A stretch of 64,000 nt of DNA, from assembly GCA_035048495.1 (NCBI GenBank), contig JASUTR010000245.1, positions 207,347 through 271,346 on the forward strand, read 5' to 3'. Shown piece by piece: positions 32,901-47,400 of the stretch. Within the stretch, counting starts at the first letter, position 1, and every line of letters starts with the position of its first letter. This DNA comes from Euptelea pleiosperma (taxonomy: Eukaryota; Streptophyta; Magnoliopsida; Ranunculales; Eupteleaceae). The translations under genes were made by a program, and so were the position numbers. The notes under the pieces are model-generated. The model was given only the letters and a program-made list of their open reading frames with translations. It was not told where the DNA came from and made no database searches.

Positions 32901-35900
32901 AGATTCAGGACAGTCGAAACATGTTAGCTCCATCCGTGCGTCAACGTCTCAAATTGGACTCAGTTTGTGTGTTACATTCAGAAGCCTATAAGTTGTGACT
33001 TTTTCGCAACCGGACCTCGTAATTGGACTCATACTCTTCCATTACTATTGTTTCAACACATTTGAAGTGTTGGAACAAGATTAGGAGCAGTCGAAACAAG
33101 TTGGCTCCATCCGTGCGTCAATGTCATTAATTGGACTAAGTTTGTGTGTTACATTCAGAAGCCTATAACTTGTAACTTTTTCGCAATCGGACCTCGTAAT
33201 TGGACACAAACTCTTCTATTACAATTGTTTCAACACATTTAAAGTGTTCGAACAAGATTCGGGACAGTCGAAACAAGTTAGCTCCATCCGTGCGTCAACG
33301 TCTCAAATTGGACTCAGTTTGTGTGTTACATTCAGAAGCCTATAACTTGTGACTTTTTCGCAACCGGACCTCGTAATTGGACTCAAACTCTTCCATTACT
33401 ATTGTTTCAACACATTTGAAGTGTTGGAACAAGATTCGGGGCAGTCGAAACAAGTTAGCTCCATCCGGGCGTCAATTTCTTTAATTGGACTCAGTTTGTG
33501 TGTTACATTCTGAAGCCTATAACTTGTGACTTTTTCGCAACCGGACATCTTAATTAGACTCGAATTCTTCCATTACTATTGTTTCAACATATTTGAAGTG
33601 TTGGAACAAGATTCGGGGCAGTCGAAGCAACTTAGCTCCATCCGTGCGTCAATGTGTTTAATTGGACTCAGTTTGTGTGTTACATTCCGAAGCCTATAAC
33701 TTGTGACTTTTTCGCAACCGGACCTTATAATTGGACTCAAACTCTTCCATTACTATTGTTTCAACACATTTGAATGTTGGAACAAGATTCGGGACAGTCG
33801 AAACATGTTAGCTCTATTCGTGCGTCAACGTCTCAAATTGGATTCAGTTTGTGTGTTACATTCCGAAGCCTATAACTTGTGACTTTTTCGCAACAGGACC
33901 TCGTAATTGGACTGAAACTCTTCCATTACTATTGTTTCAACACATTTGAAGTGTTGGAACAAGATTCGGGGCAGTCGAAACAAGTTAGCTCCATCCGGGC
34001 GTCAATTTCTTTAATTGGACTCAGTTTGTGTGTTACATTCTGAAGCCTATAACTTGTGACTTTTTCGCAACCGGACATCTTAATTAGACTCGAATTCTTC
34101 CATTACTATTGTTTCAACATATTTGAAGTGTTGGAACAAGATTCGGGGCAGTCGAAGCAACTTAGCTCCATCCGTGCGTCAATGTGTTTAATTGGACTCA
34201 GTTTGTGTGTTACATTCCGAAGCCTATAACTTGTGACTTTTTCGCAACCGGACCTTATAATTGGACTCAAACTCTTCCATTACTATTGTTTCAACACATT
34301 TGAATGTTGGAACAAGATTCGGGACAGTCGAAACATGTTAGCTCTATTCGTGCGTCAACGTCTCAAATTGGATTCAGTTTGTGTGTTACATTCCGAAGCC
34401 TATAACTTGTGACTTTTTCGCAACCGGACCTCGTAATTGGACTCAAACTCTTCCATTACTATTGTTTCAACACATTTGAAGTGTTGGAACAAGATTCGTG
34501 ACAGTCGAAACAAGTTAGGTCCATCCGTGCGTCAACGTCTCAAAATGGACTCAGTTTGTGTGTTACATTCCGAAGCCTATAAATTGTGACTTTGTCGCAA
34601 CCGGACCTCATAATTTTACTCAAACTCTTCCATTACTATTGTTTCAAAACATTTCAAGTGTTAGAACAAGATTCGGGACAGTCGAAACAAATTAGCTCCA
34701 TCCGTGCGTCAACGTCACAAATTCGGCTCAGTTTGTGAGTTACATTCCGAAGCCTATAACTTGTGACTTTTACGCAACCGAACCTCGTAATCGGACTCAT
34801 ACTCTTCCATTACTATTGTTTCAACACATTTGAAGTGTTGGAACAAGATTAGGAGCAGTCGAAACAAGTTGGCTCCATCTGTGCGTCAATGTCATTAATT
34901 GGACTAAGTTTGTGTGTTACATTCAGAAGCCTATAACTTGTAACTTTTTCGCAATCGGACCTCGTAATTGGACACAAACTCTTCTATTACTATTGTTTCA
35001 ACACATTTAAAGTGTTGGAACAAGATTCGGGACAGTCGAAACAAGTTAGCTCCATCCGTGCGTCAACGTCTCAAATTGGACTCAGTTTGTGTGTTACATT
35101 CAGAAGCCTATAACTTGTGACTTTTTCGCAACCGGACCTCGTAATTGGACTCAAACTCTTCCATTACTATTGTTTCAACACATTTGAAGTGTTGGAACAA
35201 GATTCGGGGCAGTCGAAACAAGTTAGCTCCATCCGGGCGTCAATTTCTTTAATTGGACTCAGTTTGTGTGTTACATTCTGAAGCCTATAACTTGTGACTT
35301 TTTCGCAACCGGACATCTTAATTAGACTCGAATTCTTCCATTACTATTGTTTCAACATATTTGAAGTGTTGGAACAAGATTCGGGGCAGTCGAAGCAACT
35401 TAGCTCCATCCGTGCGTCAATGTGTTTAATTGGACTCAGTTTGTGTGTTACATTCCGAAGCCTATAACTTGTGACTTTTTCGCAACCGGACCTTATAATT
35501 GGACTCAAACTCTTCCATTACTATTGTTTCAACACATTTGAATGTTGGAACAAGATTCGGGACAGTCGAAACATGTTAGCTCTATTCGTGCGTCAACGTC
35601 TCAAATTGGATTCAGTTTGTGTGTTACATTCCGAAGCCTATAACTTGTAACTTTTTCGCAACCGGACCTCGTAATTGGACTCAAACTCTTCCATTACTAT
35701 TGTTTCAACACATTTGAAGTGTTGGAACAAGATTCGGGGCAGTCGAAACAAGTTAGCTCCATCCGGGCGTCAATTTCTTTAATTGGACTCAGTTTGTGTG
35801 TTACATTCTGAAGCCTATAACTTGTGACTTTTTCGCAACCGGACATCTTAATTAGACTCGAATTCTTCCATTACTATTGTTTCAACATATTTGAAGTGTT

Positions 35901-36975
35901 GGAACAAGATTCGGGGCAGTCGAAGCAACTTAGCTCCATCCGTGCGTCAATGTGTTTAATTGGACTCAGTTTGTGTGTTACATTCCGAAGCCTATAACTT
36001 GTGACTTTTTCGCAACCGGACCTTATAATTGGACTCAAACTCTTCCATTACTATTGTTTCAACACATTTGAATGTTGGAACAAGATTCGGGACAGTCGAA
36101 ACATGTTAGCTCTATTCGTGCGTCAACGTCTCAAATTGGATTCAGTTTGTGTGTTACATTCCAAAGCCTATAACTTGTGACTTTTTCGCAACCGGACCTC
36201 GTAATTGGACTCAAACTCTTCCATTACTATTGTTTCAACACATTTGAAGTGTTGGAACAAGATTCGTGACAGTCGAAACAAGTTAGCTCCATCCGTGCGT
36301 CAACGTCTCAAAATGGACTCAGTTTGTGTGTTACATTCCGAAGCCTATAAATTGTGACTTTGTCGCAACCGGACCTCATAATTTTACTCAAACTCTTCCA
36401 TTACTATTGTTTCAAAACATTTCAAGTGTTAGAACAAGATTCGGGACAGTCGAAACAAATTAGCTCCATCCGTGCGTCAACGTTACAAATTCGGCTCAGT
36501 TTGTGAGTTACATTCCGAAGCCTATAACTTGTGACTTTTTCGCAACCGGACCTCGTAATCGGACTCATACTCTTCCATTACTATTGTTTCAACACATTTG
36601 AAGTGTTGGAACAAGATTAGGAGCAGTCGAAACAAGTTGGCTCCATCCGTGCGTCAATGTCATTAATTGGACTAAGTTTGTGTGTTACATTCAGAAGCCT
36701 ATAACTTGTAATTTTTTCGCAATCGGACCTCGTAATTGGACAGAAACTCTTCCATTACTATTGGTTCAACACATTTGAAGTGTTGGAACAAGATTCGGGA
36801 CAGTCGAAATAAGTTAGCTCCATCCGTGCGTCAACGTCTCAAATTGGACTCAGTTTGTGTGTTACATTCCGAAGCCTATAACTTGTGACTTTTTCGCAAC
36901 CGGACCTCGTAATTGGACTCAAACTCTTCCATTTTATTTTTTCAACACATTTGAAGTATTAGAAGAAGATTCGGG
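29910..36975. repeat. Higher-order satellite block, ~7.07 kb
   Basis: From the diagnostic monomer at 29910 to the next at 36976 (7066 bp, ~40 monomers). Its first ~4 kb follow the same monomer order as the 5.3-kb blocks at 1 and 5297. The remainder includes extra copies of a GGGGCAGTCGAAGCAAC / GTGTTTAATTGG group near 33.6, 34.1, 35.4 and 35.9 kb. It looks like a 5.3-kb-type block enlarged by internal duplication. Confidence 0.78.
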
Positions 36976-39900
36976 ACAGGCGGAACAAGTTTGCTCTATT
37001 CGTTCGTCAATATTTATAATTGGAATCAGTTTGTGTTTTTCATTCGTAAGCCTATAATTATTGACTTTTTCGCAATCGGACCACGTAATTGGACTCAAAC
37101 TCCTCCATTACTATTGTTTCAACAGATTTGAAATGTTGGAAAAAGATTCGGACAGTCGAAACAAGTTAGCTCCATCCGTTCGTCAACGTCTCAAATTGGA
37201 CACAGTTTGTGTTCCATTCCGAAGTATATAACTAGTGACTTTTTCGCAACCGGACCTTATTATTAGACTCAAACTCTTCCATTACTATTGTTTCAACAGA
37301 TTTGAAGTGTTGGAACAATATTTGGGACAGTCGAAACAAGTTAGCTCCATCCGTGCGTCAACGTCTCAAATTGGACTCAGTTTGTGTGTTACATTCTGAA
37401 GCCTATAATTTATGACTTTTTCGCAACCGGACCACGTAATTAAACTCGAATTCTTCCATTACTATTGTTTCAACACATTTGCAGTGTTGGAAAAAAGATT
37501 CGGGGCAGTCGAAACAAGTTAGCTCCATCCGTGCGTCAATGTGTTTAATTGGACTCAGTTTGTGTGTTACATTCCGAAGCCTATAACTTGTGACTTTTTC
37601 ACAACCGGACCTCATAATTGGACTCAAACTCTTCCATTACTATTGTTTCAACACATTTGAATGTTGGAACAAGATTCGGGATAGTCGAAACATGTTAGCT
37701 CCATTCGTGCGTCAACGTCTCAAATTGGATTCAGTTTGTGTGTTACATTCCGAAGCCTATAACTTGTGACTTTTTCGCAACCGGACCTCGTAATTGGACT
37801 GAAACTCTTCCATTACTATTGTTTCAACACATTTGAAGTGTTGGAAGAAGATTCGGGGCAGTCGAAACAAGTTAGCTCAATCCAGGCGTCAATTTCTTTA
37901 ATTGGACTCAGTTTGTGTGTTACATTCTGAAGCCTATAACTTGTGACTTTTTCGCAACCGGACATCTTAATTAGACTCGAATTCTTCCATTACTATTGTT
38001 TCAACATATTTGAAGTGTTAGAACAAGATTCGGGGCAGTCGAAGCAACTTAGCTCCATCCGTGCGTCAATGTGTTTAATTGGACTCAGTTTGTGTGTTAC
38101 ATTCCGAAGCCTATAACTTGTGACTTTTTCGCAACCGGACCTTATAATTGGACTCAAACTCTTCCATTACTATTGTTTCAACACATTTGAATGTTGGAAC
38201 AAGATTCGGGACAGTCGAAACATGTTAGCTCTATTCGTGCGTCAACGTCTCAAATTGGATTCAGTTTGTGTGTTACATTCCGAAGCCTATAACTTGTAAC
38301 TTTTTCGCAACCGGACCTCGTAATTGGACTCAAACTCTTCCATTACTATTGTTTAAACACATTTGAAGTGTTGGAACAAGATTCGTGACAGTCGAAACAA
38401 GTTAGGTCCATCCGTGCGTCAACGTCTCAAAATGGACTCAGTTTGTGTGTTACATTCCGAAGCCTATAAATTGTGACTTTGTCTCAACCGGACCTCATAA
38501 TTTTACTCAAACTCTTCCATTACTATTGTTTCAAAACATTTCAAGTGTTGGAACAAGATTCGGGACAGTCGAAACAAATTAGCTCCATCCGTGCGTCAAC
38601 GTCACAAATTCGGCTCAGTTTGTGTGTTACATTCCGAAGCCTATAAATTGTGACTTTGTCGCAACCGGACCTCATAATTTTACTCAAACCCTTCCATTAC
38701 TATTGTTTCAAAACATTTGAAGCGTTGGAAAAAGATTCGGGTCAGTCAAAACAAATTAGCTCCATCCGTGCGTCAACGTCACAAATTGGGCTCAGTTTGT
38801 GAGATACATTCCGAAGCCTATAACTTGTGACTTTTTCGCAACCGGACCTCGTAATTGGACTCAAACTCTTCCATTACTATTGTTTCAACACATTTAAAGT
38901 GTTGGAACAAGATTCGGGACAGTCGAAACAAGTTAGCTCCATCCGTGCGTCAACGTCTCAAATTGGACTCACTTTGTGAGTTACATTCCGAAGCCTATAA
39001 CTTGTGACTTTTTCGCAATCGGACCTCGTAATTGGACTCAAACTCTTCCATTACTATTGTTTCAACACATTTAAAGTGTTGGAACAAGATTCGGGACAGT
39101 CGAAACAAGTTAGCTCCATCCGTGCGTCAATGTCTCAAATTTGACTCAGTTTGTGTGTTACATTCCGAAGCCTATAACTTGTGACTTTTTCGCAACCGGA
39201 CCTCATAATTGGACTCAAACTCTTCCATTACTATTGTTTCAACACATATGAAGTGTTGAAACAAGATTCGGGACAGTCGAAACATGTTAGCTCCATCCGT
39301 GCGTCAACGTCTCAAATTGGACTCAGTTTGTGTGTTACATTCAGAAGCCTATAAGTTGTGACTTTTTCGCAACCGGACCTCGTAATTGGACTCATACTCT
39401 TCCATTACTATTGTTTCAACACATTTAAAGTGTTGGAACAAGATTAGGAGCAGTCGAAACAAGTTGGCTCCATCTGTGCGTCAATGTCATTAATTGGACT
39501 AAGTTTGTGTGTTACATTCAGAAGCCTATAACTTGTAACTTTTTCGCAATCGGACCTCGTAATTGGACACAAACTCTTCTATTACTATTGTTTCAACACA
39601 TTTAAAGTGTTGGAACAAGATTCGGGACAGTCGAAACAAGTTAGCTCCATCCGTGCGTCAACGTCTCAAATTGGACTCAGTTTGTGAGTTACATTCCGAA
39701 GCCTATAACTTGTGACTTTTTCGCAATCGGACCTCGTAATTGGACTCAAACTCTTCCATTACTATTGTTTCAACACATTTGAAGTGTTGGAACAAGATTA
39801 GGAGCAGTCGAAACAAGTTGGCTCCATCCGTGCGTCAATGTCATTAATTGGACTAAGTTTGTGTGTTACATTCAGAAGCCTATAACTTGTGACTTTTTCG

Positions 39901-42900
39901 CAACCGGACCTCGTAATTGGACTCAAACTCTTCCATTACTATTGTTTCAACACATTTGAAGTGTTGGAACAAGATTCGGGGCAGTCGAAACAAGTTAGCT
40001 CCATCCGTGCGTCAACGTCTCAAATTGGACTCAGTTTGTGAGTTACATTCCGAAGCCTATAACTTGTGACTTTTTCGCAATCGGACCTCGTAATTGGACT
40101 CAAACTCTTCCATTACTATTGTTTCAACACATTTAAAGTGTTGGAACAAGATTCGGGACAGTCGAAACAAGTTAGCTCCATCCGTGCGTCAATGTCTCAA
40201 ATTTGACTCAGTTTGTGTGTTACATTCCGAAGCCTATAACTTGTGACTTTTTCGCAACCGGACCTCATAATTGGACTCAAACTCTTCCATTACTATTGTT
40301 TCAACACATATGAAGTGTTGAAACAAGATTCGGGACAGTCGAAACATGTTAGCTCCATCCGTGCGTCAACGTCTCAAATTGGACTCAGTTTGTGTGTTAC
40401 ATTCAGAAGCCTATAAGTTGTGACTTTTTCGCAACCGGACCTCGTAATTGGACTCATACTCTTCCATTACTATTGTTTCAACACATTTGAAGTGTTGGAA
40501 CAAGATTAGGAGCAGTCGAAACAAGTTGGCTCCATCCGTGCGTCAATGTCATTAATTGGACTAAGTTTGTGTGTTACATTCAGAAGCCTATAACTTGTAA
40601 CTTTTTCACAATCGGACTTCGTAATTGGACACAAACTCTTCTATTACTATTGTTTCAACACATTTAAATTGTTGGAACAAGATTCGGGACAGTCGAAACA
40701 AGTTAGCTCCATCCGTGCGTCAACGTCTCAAATTGGACTCAGTTTGTGAGTTACATTCCGAAGCCTATAACTTGTGACTTTTTCGCAATCGGACCTCGTA
40801 ATTAGACTCAAACTCTTCCATTACTATTGTTGCAACACATTTAAAGTGTTGGAACAAGATTCGGGACAGTCGAAACAAGTTAGCTCCATCCGTGCGTCAA
40901 TGTCTCAAATTGGACTCAGTTTGTGTGTTACATTCCGAAGCCTATAACTTGTGACTTTTTCGCAACCGGACCTCATAATTGGACTCAAACTCTTCCATTA
41001 CTATTGTTTCAACACATTTGAAGTGTTGAAACAAGATTCGGGACAGTCGAAACATGTTAGCTCCATCCGTGCGTCAACGTCTCAAATTGGACTCAGTTTG
41101 TGTGTTACATTCAGAAGCCTATAAGTTGAGACTTTTTCGCAACCGGACCTCGTAATTGGACTCATACTCTTCCATTACTATTGTTTCAACACATTTGAAG
41201 TGTTGGAACAAGATTAGGAGCAGTCGAAACAAGTTGGCTCCATCCGTGCGTCAATGTCATTAATTGGACTAAGTTTGTGTGTTACATTCAGAAGCCTATA
41301 ACTTGTAACTTTTTCGCAATCGGACCTCGTAATTGGACACAAACTCTTCTATTACTATTGTTTCAACACATTTAAAGTGTTGGAACAAGATTCGGGACAG
41401 TCGAAACAAGTTAGCTCCATCCGTGCGTCAACGTCTCAAATTGGACTCAGTTTGTGTGTTACATTCAGAAGCCTATAACTTGTGACTTTTTCGCAACCGG
41501 ACCTCGTAATTGGACTCAAACTCTTCCATTACTATTGTTTCAACACATTTGAAGTGTTGGAACAAGATTCGGGGCAGTCGAAACAAGTTAGCTCCATCCG
41601 GGCGTCAATTTCTTTAATTGGACTCAGTTTGTGTGTTACATTCTGAAGCCAATAACTTGTGACTTTTTCGCAACCGGACATCTTAATTAGACTCGAATTC
41701 TTCCATTACTACTGTTTCAACATATTTGAAGTGTTGGAACAAGATTCGGGGCAGTCGAAGCAACTTAGCTCCATCCGTGCGTCAATGTGTTTAATTGGAC
41801 TCAGTTTGTGTGTTACATTCCGAAGCCTATAACTTGTGACTTTTTCGCAACCGGACCTTATAATTGGACCCAAACTCTTCCATTACTATTGTTTCAACAC
41901 ATTTAAATGTTGGAACAAGATTCGGGACAGTCGAAACATGTTAGCTCTATTCGTGCGTCAACGTCTCAAATTGGATTCAGTTTGTGTGTTACATTCCGAA
42001 GCCTATAACTTGTGACTTTTTCGCAACCGGACCTCGTAATTGGACTCAAACTCTTCCATTACTATTGTTTCAACACATTTGAAGTGTTGGAACAAGATTC
42101 GTGACAGTCGAAACAAGTTAGGTCCATCCGTGCGTCAACGTCTCAAAATGGACTCAGTTTGTGTGTTACATTCCGAAGCCTAAAAATTGTGACTTTGTCG
42201 CAACCGGACCTCATAATTTTACTCAAACTCTTCCATTAGTATTGTTTCAAAACATTTCAAGTGTTGGAACAAGATTCGGGACAGTCGAAACAAATTAGCT
42301 CCATCTGTGCGTCAACGTCACAAATTCGGCTCAGTTTGTGTGTTACATTCCGAAGCCTATAAATTGTTACTTTGTCGCAACCGGACCTCATAATTTTACT
42401 CAAACTCTTCCATTACTATTGTTTCAAAACATTTGAAGCGTTGGAACAAGATTCGGGTCAGTCAAAACAAATTAGCTCCATCCGTGCGTCAACGTCACAA
42501 ATTGGGCTCAGTTTGTGAGATACATTCCGAAGCCTATAACTTGTGACTTTTTCGCAACCGGACCTCGTAATTGGACTCAAACTCTTCCATTACTATTGTT
42601 TCAACACATTTAAAGTGTTGGAACAAGATTCGGGACAGTCGAAACAAGTTAGCTCCATCCGTGCGTCAATGTCTCAAATTGGACTCAGTTTGTGTGTTAC
42701 ATTCCGAAGCCTATAACTTGTGACTTTTTCGCAACCGGACCTCATAATTGGACTCAAACTCTTCCATTACTATTGTTTCAACACATTTGAAGTGTTGAAA
42801 CAAGATTCGGGACAGTCGAAACATGTTAGCTCCATCCGTGCGTCAACGTCTCAAATTGGACTCAGTTTGTGTGTTACATTCAGAAGCCTATAAGTTGTGA

Positions 42901-44402
42901 CTTTTTCGCAACCGGACCTCGTAATTGGACTCATACTCTTCCATTACTATTGTTTCAACACATTTGAAGTGTTGGAACAAGATTAGGAGCAGTCGAAACA
43001 AGTTGGCTCCATCCGTGCGTCAATGTCATTAATTGGACTAAGTTTGTGTGTTACATTCAGAAGCCTATAACTTGTGACTTTTTCGCAACCGGACCTCGTA
43101 ATTGGACTCAAACTCTTCCATTACTATTGTTTCAACACATTTGAAGTGTTGGAACAAGATTCGGGGCAGTCGAAACAAGTTAGCTCCATCCGGGCGTCAA
43201 TTTCTTTAATTGGACTCAGTTTGTGTGTTACATTCTGAAGCCTATAACTTGTGACTTTTTCGCAACCGGACATCTTAATTAGACTCGAATTCTTCCATTA
43301 CTATTGTTTCAACATATTTGAAGTGTTGGAACAAGATTCGGGGCAGTCGAAGCAACTTAGCTCCATCCGTGCGTCAATGTGTTTAATTGGACTCAGTTTG
43401 TGTGTTACATTCCGAAGCCTATAACTTGTGACTTTTTCGCAACCGGACCTTATAATTGGACTCAAACTCTTCCATTACTATTGTTTCAACACATTTGAAT
43501 GTTGGAACAAGATTCGGGACAGTCGAAACATGTTAGCTCTATTCGTGCGTCAACGTCTCAAATTGGATTCAGTTTGTGTGTTACATTCCGAAGCCTATAA
43601 CTTGTGACTTTTTCGCAACCGGACCTCGTAATTGGACTCAAACTCTTCCATTACTATTGTTTCAACACATTTGAAGTGTTGGAACAAGATTCGTGACACT
43701 CCAAACAAGTTAGGTCCATCCGTGCGTCAACGTCTCAAAATGGACTCAGTTTGTGTGTTACATTCCGAAGCCTATAAATTGTGACTTTGTCGCAACCGGA
43801 CCTCATAATTTTACTCAAACTCTTCCATTACTATTGTTTCAAAACATTTCAAGTGTTAGAACAAGATTCGGGACAGTCGAAACAAATTAGCTCCATCCGT
43901 GCGTCAACGTTACAAATTCGGCTCAGTTTGTGAGTTACATTCCGAAGCCTATAACTTGTGACTTTTTCGCAACCGGACCTCGTAATCGGACTCATACTCT
44001 TCCATTACTATTGTTTCAACACATTTGAAGTGTTGGAACAAGATTAGGAGCAGTCGAAACAAGTTGGCTCCATCCGTGCGTCAATGTCATTAATTGGACT
44101 AAGTTTGTGTGTTACATTCAGAAGCCTATAACTTGTAATTTTTTCGCAATCGGACCTCGTAATTGGACAGAAACTCTTCCATTACTATTGGTTCAACACA
44201 TTTGAAGTGTTGGAACAAGATTCGGGACAGTCGAAATAAGTTAGCTCCATCCGTGCGTCAACGTCTCAAATTGGACTCAGTTTGTGTGTTACATTCCGAA
44301 GCCTATAACTTGTGACTTTTTCGCAACCGGACCTCGTAATTGGACTCAAACTCTTCCATTTTATTTTTTCAACACATTTGAAGTATTAGAAGAAGATTCG
44401 GG
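36976..44402. repeat. Higher-order satellite repeat, 7.42-kb type, copy 1
   Basis: 7427 bp (~42 monomers) between diagnostic monomers at 36976 and 44403. Its start matches the next block: both share AACTAGTGACTTTTTCG, ACCTTATTATTAG and AGCTCAATCCAGGCG. A middle part (about 39.2-42.9 kb) contains short internal reiterations marked by GTGTTGAAACAAG at about 39251, 40312, 41021 and 42791. Confidence 0.82.
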
Positions 44403-47400
44403 ACAGGCGGAACAAGTTTGCTCTATTCGTTCGTCAATATTTATAATTGGAATCAGTTTGTGTTTTTCATTCGTAAGCCTATAATTATTGACTTTTTCGC
44501 AATCGGACCACGTAATTGGACTCAAACTCCTCCATTACTATTGTTTCAACAGATTTGAAATGTTGGAAAAAGATTCGGACAGTCGAAACAAGTTAGCTCC
44601 ATCCGTTCGTCAACGTCTCAAATTGGACACAGTTTGTGTTCCATTCCGAAGTATATAACTAGTGACTTTTTCGCAACCGGACCTTATTATTAGACTCAAA
44701 CTCTTCCATTACTATTGTTTCAACAGATTTGAAGTGTTGGAACAATATTTGGGACAGTCGAAAGAAGTTAGCTCCATCCGTGCGTCAACATCTCAAATTG
44801 GACTCAGTTTGTGTGTTACATTCTGAAGCCTATAATTTATGACTTTTTCGCAACCGGACCTCGTAATTAAACTCGAATTCTTCCATTACTATTGTTTCAA
44901 CACATTTGCAGTGTTGGAACAAGATTCGGGGCAGTCGAAACAAGTTAGCTCCATCCGTGCGTCAATGTGTTTAATTGGACTCAGTTTGTGTGTTACATTC
45001 CGAAGCCTATAACTTGTGACTTTTTCACAACCGGACCTCATAATTGGACTCAAACTCTTCCATTACTATTGTTTCAACACATTTGAATGTTGGAACAAGA
45101 TTCGGGATAGTCGAAACATGTTAGCTCCATTCGTGCGTCAACGTCTCAAATTGGATTCAGTTTGTGTGTTACATTCCGAAGCCTATAACTTGTGACTTTT
45201 TCGCAACCGGACCTCGTAATTGGACTCAAACTCTTCCATTACTATTGTTTCAACACATTTGAAGTGTTGGAAGAAGATTCGGGGCAGTCGAAACAAGTTA
45301 GCTCAATCCAGGCGTCAATTTCTTTAATTGGACTCAGTTTGTGTGTTACATTCTGAAGCCTATAACTTGTGACTTTTTCGCAACCGGACATCTTAATTAG
45401 ACTCGAATTCTTCCATTACTATTGTTTCAACATATTTGAAGTGTTAGAACAAGATTCGGGGCAGTCGAAGCAACTTAGCTCCATCCGTGCGTCAATTTGT
45501 TTAATTGGACTCAGTTTGTGTGTTACATTCCGAAGCCTATAACTTGTGACTTTTTCGCAACCGGACCTTATAATTGGACTCAAACTCTTCCATTACTATT
45601 GTTTCAACACATTTGAATGTTGGAACAAGATTCGGGACAGTCGAAACATGTTAGCTCTATTCGTGCGTCAACGTCTCAAATTGTATTCAGTTTGTGTGTT
45701 ACATTCCGAAGCCTATAACTTGTAACTTTTTCGCAACCGGACCTCGTAATTGGACTCAAACTCTTCCATTACTATTGATTAAACACATTTGAAGTGTTGG
45801 AACAAGATTCGTGACAGTCGAAACAAGTTAGGTCCATCCGTGCGTCAACGTCTCAAAATGGACTCAGTTTGTGTGTTACATTCCGAAGCCTATAATTGTG
45901 ACTTTTTCGCAACCGGACCTCATAATTGGACTCAAACTCTTCCATTACTATTGTTTCAACACATATGAAGTGTTGAAACAAGATTCGGGACAGTCGAAAC
46001 ATGTTAGCTCCATCCGTGCGTCAACGTCTCAAATTGGACTCAGTTTGTGTGTTACATTCAGAAGCCTATAAGTTGTGACTTTTTCGCAACCGGACCTCGT
46101 AATTGGACTCATACTCTTCCATTACTATTGTTTCAACACATTTGAAGTGTTGGAACAAGATTAGGAGCAGTCGAAACAAGTTGGCTCCATCCGTGCGTCA
46201 ATGTCATTAATTGGACTAAGTTTGTGTGTTACATTCAGAAGCCTATAACTTGTAACTTTTTCGCAATCGGACCTCGTAATTGGACACAAACTCTTCTATT
46301 ACTATTGTTTCAACACATTTAAAGTGTTGGAACAAGATTCGGGACAGTCGAAACAAGTTAGCTCCATCCGTGCGTCAACGTCTCAAATTGGACTCAGTTT
46401 GTGAGTTACATTCCGAAGCCTATAACTTGTGACTTTTTCGCAATCGGACCTCGTAATTAGACTCAAACTCTTCCATTACTATTGTTTCAACACATTTAAA
46501 GTGTTGGAACAAGATTCGGGACAGTCGAAACAAGTTAGCTCCATCCGTGCGTCAATGTCTCAAATTGGACTCAGTTTGTGTGTTACATTCCGAAGCCTAT
46601 AATTGTGACTTTTTCGCAACCGGACCTCATAATTGGACTCAAACTCTTCCATTACTATTGTTTCAACACATTTGAAGTGTTGAAACAACATTCGGGACAG
46701 TCGAAACATGTTAGCTCCATCCGTGCGTCAACGTCTCAAATTGGACTCAGTTTGTGTGTTACATTCAGAAGCCTATAAGTTGTGACTTTTTCGCAACCGG
46801 ACCTCGTAATTGGACTCATACTCTTCCATTACTATTGTTTCAACACATTTGAAGTGTTGGAACAAGATTAGGAGCAGTCGAAACAAGTTGGCTCCATCCG
46901 TGCGTCAATGTCATTAATTGGACTAAGTTTGTGTGTTACATTCAGAAGCCTATAACTTGTAACTTTTTCGCAATCGGACCTCGTAATTGGACACAAACTC
47001 TTCTATTACAATTGTTTCAACACATTTAAAGTGTTGGAACAAGATTCGGGACAGTCGAAACAAGTTAGCTCCATCCGTGCGTCAACGTCTCAAATTGGAC
47101 TCAGTTTGTGTGTTACATTCAGAAGCCTATAACTTGTGACTTTTTCGCAACCGGACCTCGTAATTGGACTCAAACTCTTCCATTACTATTGTTTCAACAC
47201 ATTTGAAGTGTTGGAACAAGATTCGGGGCAGTCGAAACAAGTTAGCTCCATCCGGGCGTCAATTTCTTTAATTGGACTCAGTTTGTGTGTTACATTCTGA
47301 AGCCAATAACTTGTGACTTTTTCGCAACCGGACATCTTAATTAGACTCGAATTCTTCCATTACTACTGTTTCAACATATTTGAAGTGTTGGAACAAGATT

